A DNA stretch of 20,038 nt, taken from the NCBI GenBank assembly GCA_046726015.1, contig JBKOZS010000226.1, positions 1-20,038 of the forward strand, read 5' to 3'. Numbering within the stretch: the stretch's first letter is position 1; every line of letters begins with the position of its first letter. A model generated the notes under the pieces. The model was given only the letters and a program-made list of their open reading frames with translations, did not search any database and had not been told where the DNA came from. Shown here in pieces: positions 5,454-14,389 of this stretch. Made by a program: the position numbers and the translations under genes. The DNA is from QHWT01 sp046726015 (GTDB taxonomy: Bacteria; Acidobacteriota; Vicinamibacteria; Vicinamibacterales; 2-12-FULL-66-21).

Positions 5454-7274
5454 ATGTCACGCCTTCTCATTGCCGCGCTCTGTGCTTCGTGTTTGTGCAT
5501 CCCCACGTCACGAGTGGCTGCCCAGGACGTCCGGCAGCAGATTCAAATCCAGACCTCCGGGCCGGGCGAGATGCCCATGTTCATGGGGCCGAATCGCCAG
5601 CCGAAGACCGGCACCGGGATCGTTCGCGGCCGCGTCACGGCATCCGACACCGGATCGCCGATTCGTCGCGCGCAGGTGCGCATCATGAGCCCCGACATCG
5701 GCGCGAAGACCGCGCTGACGGATGCGCAGGGACGCTTCGAATTCAAGGAACTCCCCGCGAGCCGCTTCACGGTGAGCGTCAGCAAGTCCGGCTTCGTCAC
5801 GATGCAGTACGGGCAGAACCGGCCGTTCGAGCCGGGTCGTCCGATCGAGCTGGCCGAGTCGCAGTTGATGGAAAAGACAGATGTGGCCTTGCCTCGTGGC
5901 AGTGTCCTTGCCGGCCGCGTCGTCGACGAGTTCGGCGAGCCGGTCGCGGACGCGAACGTGAGCGCCATGCGCATGCAGTTCACCAACGGAAAACGCCGTC
6001 TCGTCCCATCCGGCCGCAACAGCCAGACGAACGACCTGGGCCAGTTCCGGATCTACGGATTGCCGCCCGGCGACTACTACGTCAGCGCGACGCTGCGGTC
6101 GGTAGAGACGTTCATGATGGATCTGATGAGCGGCCCGGGCGGGCCGACCGGCTCGAACCAGAACGCGGGGTATGCGCCGACCTATTACCCGGGCTCGCCA
6201 AGCCCGGCGGAAGCGCAGCGTGTGTCCGTCGCCGTCGGACAGGAGCTCGCGAGCGTCGACATCGCGCTGCAGCCGGTGCGGCTCGCGAAGATCAGCGGCA
6301 CCGCGATTGGCACCGACGGGAAGCCGATGGGCGGCGCGATGCTGATGCTGATCCCGTCGATGCGCGAAGCCATGATCTTCGGACCGGGCGGCACGTCGCG
6401 GACCAACAAGGACGGCCAGTTCACCATCAGCGGTGTCACGCCGGGCGACTACACGCTGCAGCTTCGTTCGATCGGCACGATGATGACGGAGGTCGCCGGC
6501 GCGGGTGCGATGGTGTTCGCGACCGCTGCCGGTCCGGGCGCGCCCCCCGCTGGTGCGCAGCCCGAACCTGAATTTGCGATGCTTCCCGTGAGTGTGGCCG
6601 GCGACGACATCAACAACCTCATCGTCGTCGGCAGCCACGGCGCGAAAGCCACCGGGCGCTTCACGTTCGACGGCGGCATCAAGCCCGAAGGCATTGCGTC
6701 GATGCGCGTGACCGCGCCACCGGCCGACCAGGAGGGCGGACCGATGATCGGCGTCGGCGGGGCGGCGGTGAAGGAGAACGGCAGTTTCGAAGTCAGCGGC
6801 CTCACCGGCATTCGCCTGTTCCGCCCCGCGAACCTGCCCAAGGGCTGGTCCCTCAAGAGCGTGCGCTACGACGGCAACGACGTCACCGACACGGGCGTTC
6901 AATTCAAGCCCGGCGAGGATCTGGAGGGCATCGAAATCGAGCTCACGAGCAAGAGCACGAGCCTGTCGGGCAGTGTCACCGACGACCGCGGCCAGGCAGC
7001 AAAGGACTACACGGTCGTTGTCTTTCCGGATGATCCGCAGAAATGGGTGTTGCCGATGAACCGCTGGACGGCGTCAGCGCGCCCGGACCAGGACGGCCGC
7101 TTCAAGGTCACCAGCCTACCGCCCGGCGCCTACTACGCCATTGCCGTGGACTACGCGCCGCAGGGCGAGTGGAACGATCCCGACTGGCTCGAGCGCGCAC
7201 GCGCGAAGGCGTCACGCTTCACCCTCGACGAAGGGGGAACGAAGTCGCTCGATCTGAAACTGGCGGGCATGTAA
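5454..7274 (+). CDS. Secreted protein of four carboxypeptidase-regulatory-like repeats
   Basis: 606 residues from the ATG at 5454, chosen because a clean signal peptide starts there (MSRLLIAALCASCLCIPTSR, cleavage near VAAQ). The ATG at 5445 adds three residues; the open frame further upstream runs through the repeat element and is not convincing. Four beta-sandwich units of the CarboxypepD_reg type follow: ~55-135 (IVRGRVTASDTGSPI...DAQGRFEFKELP), ~149-225 (LAGRVVDEFGEPV...LGQFRIYGLPPGDYYV), ~278-350 (ISGTAIGTDGKPM...KDGQFTISGVTPGDYTL) and ~502-575 (LSGSVTDDRGQ...DGRFKVTSLPPGAYYAI). There is no catalytic, TonB-plug or barrel domain, so it is probably a periplasmic or surface binding/adhesion protein. 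Such proteins are abundant in Acidobacteria and Bacteroidetes. Function unknown. Confidence 0.9.
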   Translation: MSRLLIAALCASCLCIPTSRVAAQDVRQQIQIQTSGPGEMPMFMGPNRQPKTGTGIVRGRVTASDTGSPIRRAQVRIMSPDIGAKTALTDAQGRFEFKELPASRFTVSVSKSGFVTMQYGQNRPFEPGRPIELAESQLMEKTDVALPRGSVLAGRVVDEFGEPVADANVSAMRMQFTNGKRRLVPSGRNSQTNDLGQFRIYGLPPGDYYVSATLRSVETFMMDLMSGPGGPTGSNQNAGYAPTYYPGSPSPAEAQRVSVAVGQELASVDIALQPVRLAKISGTAIGTDGKPMGGAMLMLIPSMREAMIFGPGGTSRTNKDGQFTISGVTPGDYTLQLRSIGTMMTEVAGAGAMVFATAAGPGAPPAGAQPEPEFAMLPVSVAGDDINNLIVVGSHGAKATGRFTFDGGIKPEGIASMRVTAPPADQEGGPMIGVGGAAVKENGSFEVSGLTGIRLFRPANLPKGWSLKSVRYDGNDVTDTGVQFKPGEDLEGIEIELTSKSTSLSGSVTDDRGQAAKDYTVVVFPDDPQKWVLPMNRWTASARPDQDGRFKVTSLPPGAYYAIAVDYAPQGEWNDPDWLERARAKASRFTLDEGGTKSLDLKLAGM

Positions 7275-7278
7275 GAAG

Positions 7279-7351
7279 CCGTTGGCAGTTCGCAGTCGGC
7301 GGTTCGCGGTCGGCGGTTAACGGCAAACTGCAGACTGAAGACTGCAAACGG
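7279..7351. repeat. Imperfect palindromic word-repeat element between convergent genes
   Basis: The left arm (7279-7318) repeats GGCAGTT/GCAGTC/GGCGGTT words; the right arm (7319-7351) carries the complements AAACTGC, AGACTG, AGACTGC and AAACGG. The axis is the palindrome GTTAAC at 7316-7321. It fills almost the entire 83-bp gap between the stop codons of the repeat protein and the TerC gene, and would suit a bidirectional terminator although it lacks a long T-run. Confidence 0.75.
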
Positions 7352-7357
7352 AAGATG

Positions 7358-8110
7358 CTACGGACTTCGGTCTTCCTCTTCCTGGCGCCGCTGAATGAGT
7401 TCTGCTGCCTCGTCGTCGTACGTCGGGGCCGGGCCCACCCTTCGCGCGTACACGTAGGAAATCGCGAAGATCACCACGATTATCCCGAACGAGAGCCACT
7501 TGCTGATTTCGAAGTGGATCCAGCCTTCGACGCGCAGGTATTCGATCAGCAGCTTCACGCCGACCCACGCGATGATGATGAAGGCGCCGTCAACGAGCGC
7601 GGGGTACTTGCGGACCATCACCAGCAACTGACCGATTACCATTCGCATGGTCACGATGCCGAGGAGGCCGCCGGTGATGACGACCCAGGTCTTTGGGGAC
7701 ATTGCCACCGCGACCAGAATCGAGTCCACGGCAAAGACGACGTCGGTCAGTTCGACCTTTGCGACCGTCGCCCAGAACGCCGACAGCCCGAGCCATGGCG
7801 TCGCGGGTTTGATCTCGCGGCGCGCCTCCGCTCCCCCGCTGCCGAAGAAATGTTTGTAGGAGAGATAGAGCAGGTAGATCGCGCCAATCAGCTTTACGAA
7901 ACCGACCTGGATCAGGTGCACCGCGAGCAGCACCGCAAGGATGCGGAATCCGAATGCTCCCACAATCCCGTAGCGGAGCGCTTTGCGCTGGTCGCGACGC
8001 GGCAGGCCGAGCACGAGAACGGCAAGTACGAGCGCGTTGTCAGCGCTCAGCAGTCCTTCGAGCAGGACCAGTAGACCGATGGTGATGAAATCAGATGCCT
8101 GAACGTCCAT
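7358..8110 (-). CDS. TerC/YkoY-family integral membrane protein
   Basis: 250 residues with about seven hydrophobic helices. Signature motifs are LEGLLSADNALVLAVLVLGL (17-36, with Asp24) and VELTDVVFAVDSI (119-131, with Asp123 and Asp129), the two acidic membrane motifs of the TerC family. Members are linked to tellurium resistance and, in several bacteria, to manganese export or metalation of exported enzymes; which applies here is not visible. The C-terminal tail is soluble and Glu/Arg-rich. It is divergent from hspR: the 78-bp gap holds the HspR-type operator, so repression could touch both genes. I see no yybP-ykoY manganese riboswitch, and the gap is too short for one. Confidence 0.92.
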   Translation of the reverse strand: MDVQASDFITIGLLVLLEGLLSADNALVLAVLVLGLPRRDQRKALRYGIVGAFGFRILAVLLAVHLIQVGFVKLIGAIYLLYLSYKHFFGSGGAEARREIKPATPWLGLSAFWATVAKVELTDVVFAVDSILVAVAMSPKTWVVITGGLLGIVTMRMVIGQLLVMVRKYPALVDGAFIIIAWVGVKLLIEYLRVEGWIHFEISKWLSFGIIVVIFAISYVYARRVGPAPTYDDEAAELIQRRQEEEDRSP

Positions 8111-8126
8111 GCGGTCGACGGGCCGT

Positions 8127-8151
8127 GCCTTGACACACCGCGTATCAAGGC
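8127..8151. promoter_or_regulatory. HAIR-like operator for HspR
   Basis: GCCTTGA (8127-8133) and TCAAGGC (8145-8151) are a perfect 7-bp inverted repeat with an 11-nt spacer. The known HspR-associated inverted repeat is CTTGAGT-N7-ACTCAAG, i.e. CTTGA-N11-TCAAG; this site keeps that core and spacing exactly while differing in the two inner bases of each arm. It overlaps the -35 and spacer of the promoter listed next, a position suited to repression. Confidence 0.75.
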
Positions 8152-8158
8152 CTATGTT
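8130..8158 (+). promoter_or_regulatory. Sigma-70-type promoter of the hspR operon
   Basis: TTGACA (8130-8135, 6/6) is followed after exactly 17 bp by TATGTT (8153-8158, 4/6). Transcription would start near 8165 and give a ~24-nt leader with the GAGGA ribosome site at 8176-8180. The operator lies across the -35, so housekeeping-sigma transcription with HspR repression is the expected mode. Confidence 0.7.
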
Positions 8159-8188
8159 TGGATCGACGCAAGGTTGAGGAACTCAGGC

Positions 8189-8527
8189 ATGCGCGCCGAA
8201 CACGATCTCTACTTTATCAGCATGGCTGCGCGCCTGCTCGACATGCATCCGCAAACGCTGCGGAAATACGAGCGGCTCGGCCTCGTCCGTCCGACACGTA
8301 CGATCGGCAGCATGCGTGTCTATTCGCGCGATCAGCTTGACCGCCTGAAGCTCATCAAACATCTCGTGGAAGACGAAGGGGTGAATCTCGCCGGCGTGCA
8401 GCGCTTGCTGACGATTGCGGAAGCGGTCCAGCGTCTGCGTCCGCTGATGAACGACGCCTCGAGCCGCGACGCACGCCGCCGGTTGATCCAGGAGATCGAA
8501 CGCATCAGCGAGCTGGTGGGATTGTAA
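8189..8527 (+). CDS. hspR: Heat-shock repressor HspR (MerR-type)
   Basis: 112 residues from the ATG at 8189, chosen because GAGGA (8176-8180) sits 8 nt upstream; an in-frame TTG at 8174 would add five residues. The MerR-type winged helix-turn-helix spans ~8-75: YFISMAARLLDMHPQTLRKY (8-27), ERLGLVRPTRT, a wing with SMRVYSRDQLDRL, and EDEGVNLAGVQRLL (61-74). MHPQTLR-YERLGL and EGVNLAGV are diagnostic of HspR. The family represses dnaK/clpB-type operons by binding HAIR sites, with a chaperone acting as co-repressor in studied species. It heads a rightward unit with cbpA and clpB, and its own promoter carries a HAIR-like site, implying autoregulation. Confidence 0.95.
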   Translation: MRAEHDLYFISMAARLLDMHPQTLRKYERLGLVRPTRTIGSMRVYSRDQLDRLKLIKHLVEDEGVNLAGVQRLLTIAEAVQRLRPLMNDASSRDARRRLIQEIERISELVGL

Positions 8528-8579
8528 GCCGCGGAGGCCGCCTTGATGCTCGGCGGCGAAGCGGGATTCGGCGACGGAT

Positions 8580-9587
8580 ATGGAATTCAAGGATTACTAC
8601 GCCACGCTCGGCGTGAGCAAGACCGCGACCGACAAGGAGCTGAAGCAGGCCTACCGCAAGCTGGCGCGCAAGCATCACCCCGACGTCAACCCGGGCGACA
8701 AAGCGGCGGAAGCCAAGTTCAAGGAGATCAACGAAGCATACGAGGTGCTCGGCGATCCAGACAAACGCCGCAAGTACGACGAGCTCGGGGCGAACTGGCG
8801 CATGTACGAACAGGCGCAGCAGCAGGGTCAGCCGTGGCCCGGCGGTGCGCCGTTCGGCGGCGGGTTTGGCGGCGCCCCCGGGGCTGAAGGGGGTGCGTGG
8901 ACGATCAACATGGGCGGTCCGGGCGGCTACCGCACCATGACCGAAGAAGAGATGCGCGAGATGTTCGGGAACGAAGATCCGTTCTCGGATTTCTTCAAAA
9001 CGTTCTTCGGTGGCGGTGGCGCCGAACCGCGCGGTCGCGCTGGCCGCGCGCCGCGCAGCCAGCGGGGCCGCGACATCGAGCACGACGTCGAGCTCACGCT
9101 CGAAGAGGCGTACCACGGCGCGATGCGCCGCATCTCGATCAAGCATGGCGGTCACGCGCGCAGCGTCGACGTTCGCATCCCCCCAGGGGTGAAGGACGGC
9201 TCGCGGGTGCGCGTCGCGGGTGAAGGCGAGTCCGGCGCCAACGGCGGCCCGTCCGGCGACCTGTTCCTGCGGGTCCACATCCGCCCGCACCCGGTGTTCG
9301 AGCGCAAAGGGGACGACCTCTACACGAAAGTGCAGCTGCCGGTCACGACTGCGGTGCTCGGCGGCGAAGCGCAGGTCCCGACCATCACCGGCAGCGTCCG
9401 CTTGAAGGTGCCGGAGACGACTCAGCCCGGGCAGGTATTCCGGCTGAAAGGGCACGGCATGCCGATTGTTGGCAAGCCAGACGCGAAGGGAGATCTCTAC
9501 GCGACGATCGACGCGCAACTTCCCCGCTCGCTCACAAAGGAACAGCGGCAACACTGGGAAACGTTGCGTCATCTGGAGAGTAAATAG
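8580..9587 (+). CDS. cbpA: DnaJ-class co-chaperone, CbpA-like, without zinc finger
   Basis: 335 residues. The J domain is at 1-70 with HPD at 33-35 and the QAYRKLARKHHPD helix; it stimulates DnaK-family ATPase. A Gly/Phe-rich linker (~85-160) includes an acidic insert, MTEEEMREMFGNEDPFSDFF. The two C-terminal beta domains run from ~165 (DIEHDVELTLEEAYHGAMR; IPPGVKDGSRVRVAGEGE; GDLFLRVHIRPHPVFERKGDDLY; FRLKGHGMP). The protein has no cysteine at all, so the four CxxCxGxG zinc motifs of DnaJ proper are missing: it is a class B/CbpA-type J-protein. It is 52 bp after hspR and 45 bp before clpB, in the arrangement expected for a HspR regulon. No DnaK or GrpE is in the window. Confidence 0.93.
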   Translation: MEFKDYYATLGVSKTATDKELKQAYRKLARKHHPDVNPGDKAAEAKFKEINEAYEVLGDPDKRRKYDELGANWRMYEQAQQQGQPWPGGAPFGGGFGGAPGAEGGAWTINMGGPGGYRTMTEEEMREMFGNEDPFSDFFKTFFGGGGAEPRGRAGRAPRSQRGRDIEHDVELTLEEAYHGAMRRISIKHGGHARSVDVRIPPGVKDGSRVRVAGEGESGANGGPSGDLFLRVHIRPHPVFERKGDDLYTKVQLPVTTAVLGGEAQVPTITGSVRLKVPETTQPGQVFRLKGHGMPIVGKPDAKGDLYATIDAQLPRSLTKEQRQHWETLRHLESK

Positions 9588-9589
9588 GA

Positions 9590-9622
9590 CCAGCAGGCCC
9601 GACGTCTAGGTGGGCGTGCTGG
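9590..9622 (+). other. Intercistronic stem-loop just upstream of clpB
   Basis: CCAGCA-G-GCCC (9590-9600) pairs with GGGC-G-TGCTGG (9612-9622): ten base pairs with one G-G mismatch and an 11-nt loop. The stem ends 10 nt before the clpB ATG and contains the only Shine-Dalgarno-like stretch nearby (AGGTGGG, 9608-9614) in its loop and 3' arm. There is no T-run, so it is unlikely to terminate; it may affect translation or mRNA processing. Confidence 0.55.
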
Positions 9623-9632
9623 CGAATCAGCC

Positions 9633-12242
<2,610 letters not shown>

Positions 12243-12320
12243 GGTGTATGCGCCGCAATCGGAGCGGACGAAGGTACCGCGAAGGACTCGAACAAAGAGA
12301 GATAATAAGGGTACCGGATC

Positions 12321-12353
12321 CTTCGACCCTTCGGACCCTTCGACGCTTCGATT
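12321..12353. repeat. Four CTTCGACC-like words upstream of ftsH
   Basis: CTTCGACC, CTTCGGACC, CTTCGACG and CTTCGATT follow one another directly with an 8/9/8-bp period. They sit in the 122-bp clpB-ftsH gap, 12 bp before the ftsH ATG. The same gap has an AT-rich GATAAT (12301-12306) that could be a -10 box, without a good -35, and two copies of GGTACCG (12273, 12310). Confidence 0.65.
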
Positions 12354-12364
12354 GTTAGAGACAC

Positions 12365-14302
12365 ATGGCCGAGCCACAGAAAACCCAGAATCGCAACCGG
12401 CGCCTTGCGGACCGCCGGATGAATCCGCGTGCGCCTGGCGGCGCCATCTGGTATGTGCTGGGATTCCTGCTGCTCCTGGCGCTTGCGCAGGCGTTCTTCT
12501 TCCAGCTCCAGGGGGGCGAGACGCTGCCCTACTCCGAGTTCAAGCGCCTCGTGCGCGAAGACCGCGTGCAGGAGGTCACCGTTGGAGAGGATCGAATCCG
12601 CGGCACGCTGAAACCGGTCGACGGGGAGAAAGGGCGTCCGTTCACAACCGTCCGCGTGGCTGACGACAAGCTGCCGGAGGAACTCGAGCAGCACCGCGTC
12701 AAGTACCAGGGTGAAGTGCCGAACCGCTGGTTGTCAGATGTCATCGGCTGGATCATTCCACTCGTCCTGATCGTCGCGCTGTGGACGTTCTTTTTCCGTC
12801 GCATTGGCGGCGCGGAAGGGGGCGTCATGTCATTCGCGCGCAGCCGCGCCAAGATTTACGCCGAGGACGACGTGAAGATTGGGTTTGGCGACGTTGCGGG
12901 TGTCGACGAGGCGGAGGAAGAGCTCAAGGAAATCGTCGAGTTCCTGAAGAATCCCCGAAAGTACACGAGCATCGGCGGCAAGATCCCGAAAGGTGTGTTA
13001 CTCGTCGGCCCGCCGGGAACCGGCAAGACGCTGCTCGCGCGCGCGGTCGCGGGCGAAGCAAAGGTTCCGTTCTTCAGCCTGAGCGGATCCGAGTTCGTCG
13101 AAATGTTCGTTGGCGTCGGCGCCGCCCGCGTGCGGGATCTGTTCTCGCAGGCGGAAGCCAAGGCCCCGTGCATCGTGTTCATCGACGAGCTCGATGCGCT
13201 CGGAAAAGTCCGCATCCAGACGCCGATGGGCAGCCACGAAGAACGCGAGCAGACACTCAACCAGCTCCTCGCCGAGATGGACGGCTTCGACGGGCGCAAG
13301 GGCATCATCATCATGGGGGCGACGAACCGTCCTGAAGTCCTTGACCCGGCACTGCTCCGCCCTGGCCGTTTCGATCGCCAGGTCCTTGTCGACAAGCCCG
13401 ATGTCCGCGGGCGCGAGGATATCCTCCGGATCCACGTCAAGACGGTGAAGATCAACGATTCGGTGGATTTGAAACTGATCGCCGCGCGAACCGCCGGATT
13501 TGCCGGCGCCGACCTCGCCAACCTGGTCAACGAGGCGGCGCTCCTGGCCGCGCGGAAGGACAAGACCGCCGTCGGCATGAAGGACTTCGACGAGGCGATC
13601 GATCGCATCATCGCGGGGCTCGAGAAGAAGCGCGTGATGAGCGACAAGGAGCGCCGCATCGTGGCCTTCCACGAATCGGGACACGCCATTGTCGCCAGCA
13701 TCCTGCCGGGTCTCGACCCGGTCCACAAGATCTCAATCGTGGCACGAGGGTTCGGTGCCCTTGGCTACACGATGCAGTTGCCGCTCGAGGATCGCTACCT
13801 GATGACGCGGACCGACCTGCTCGGTCAGCTGGCCGTGTTGCTTGGCGGCCGCAGCGCGGAGGAGATCGCGTTTGGCGAGGTTTCCACCGGCGCGCAGAAC
13901 GATCTGCAGCGGGCCACCGACATCGCGCGCGCGATGGTCACCGAGTTCGGGATGAGCGACTCGCTCGGCGCCGTCAACTACGATGGTCACCGCGGTACGA
14001 AGTTCATGGACACGCCGTTCATGAACGAGCGCGGCCCGCACTCGGAAGATACGGCGCAAAAGATCGATGCCGAGGTCAAGCGCATCATCACGGAAGCGCA
14101 CAACGACGCACGCCGGGTGCTCCGAGAGCGCAAGGACATCCTCAGCGAGCTGTCGCATCGGCTTCTCGACAAAGAGGTCATCGAGGGAGACGAGCTCCGT
14201 GCTCTCCTCGGCCCGGTCCCCCCCAAAGATCCCGACGGTACCGTCCCGCCTGCAGTACCCGACGAGGGTGTGCGAACGAGCGCCGCGACCGAGCAATCGT
14301 AG
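12365..14302 (+). CDS. ftsH: ATP-dependent zinc metalloprotease FtsH
   Basis: 645 residues. Two membrane helices (~27-48 and ~126-146) flank the FtsH periplasmic domain. The AAA+ domain has Walker A GPPGTGKT (215-222), Walker B IVFIDE (270-275), the pore motif FVGVGAARVRDLF and an SRH ATNRPEVLDPALLRPGRFDRQ. The protease has HESGH at 436-440 (Zn ligands His436 and His440, catalytic Glu437), with a third ligand probably Asp513 in GAQNDLQRATD. It extracts and degrades membrane proteins and short-lived regulators as a hexamer. The loop after Walker B reads GKVRIQTPMGSHEEREQ where most FtsH have GRQRG-GLGGGHDEREQ, a small variation. A Pro/Asp-rich tail ends the protein. It is 122 bp after clpB on the same strand, so the block groups disaggregation and membrane proteolysis. 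Confidence 0.97.
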   Translation: MAEPQKTQNRNRRLADRRMNPRAPGGAIWYVLGFLLLLALAQAFFFQLQGGETLPYSEFKRLVREDRVQEVTVGEDRIRGTLKPVDGEKGRPFTTVRVADDKLPEELEQHRVKYQGEVPNRWLSDVIGWIIPLVLIVALWTFFFRRIGGAEGGVMSFARSRAKIYAEDDVKIGFGDVAGVDEAEEELKEIVEFLKNPRKYTSIGGKIPKGVLLVGPPGTGKTLLARAVAGEAKVPFFSLSGSEFVEMFVGVGAARVRDLFSQAEAKAPCIVFIDELDALGKVRIQTPMGSHEEREQTLNQLLAEMDGFDGRKGIIIMGATNRPEVLDPALLRPGRFDRQVLVDKPDVRGREDILRIHVKTVKINDSVDLKLIAARTAGFAGADLANLVNEAALLAARKDKTAVGMKDFDEAIDRIIAGLEKKRVMSDKERRIVAFHESGHAIVASILPGLDPVHKISIVARGFGALGYTMQLPLEDRYLMTRTDLLGQLAVLLGGRSAEEIAFGEVSTGAQNDLQRATDIARAMVTEFGMSDSLGAVNYDGHRGTKFMDTPFMNERGPHSEDTAQKIDAEVKRIITEAHNDARRVLRERKDILSELSHRLLDKEVIEGDELRALLGPVPPKDPDGTVPPAVPDEGVRTSAATEQS

Positions 14303-14315
14303 GGATCAGGTGTAG

Positions 14316-14335
14316 GGCGCACCTTCAGGTGCGCC
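14316..14335. terminator. Perfect 8-bp hairpin after ftsH (REP-like, possible terminator)
   Basis: GGCGCACC-TTCA-GGTGCGCC starts 13 bp after the ftsH stop codon. The stem is perfect and GC-rich with a tetraloop. Only a weak T stretch follows (GTCGCGATTTC), so Rho-independent termination is uncertain. The sequence GTAGGGCGCACCTTCAGG has the look of a dispersed REP-type hairpin. Confidence 0.55.
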
Positions 14336-14389
14336 GTCGCGATTTCACAAAATGTAACCAGGCGCGTGACCGGAGTAGGATGATCTCCG

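Noticed and set aside
5276..5506. Minus-strand open frame with protein-like sequence (RRRDIDAILDELERKG, DLTFLTILAWRTQRDG) antisense to the leader of the repeat protein
   Set aside because: The composition is plausible, but its C-terminal third is the palindromic repeat, its N-terminal part is antisense to a good signal peptide, and no ribosome site is visible. I treat it as a shadow, though the lower-GC core (5345-5470) could be a decayed small gene.
5489..6902. Long overlapping open frames on both strands within the repeat protein
   Set aside because: Typical high-GC shadow frames (Arg/Ala/His-rich), without start signals or domains.
8111..8188. Manganese (yybP-ykoY) riboswitch before the TerC-family gene
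   Set aside because: The 78-bp gap is filled by the hspR promoter and operator, and no riboswitch core motifs are seen.
14303..14389. Possible Mg2+ riboswitch (M-box) before the MgtE fusion
   Set aside because: Only 87 bp are available, much of it the REP-like hairpin, and no M-box motifs are visible.
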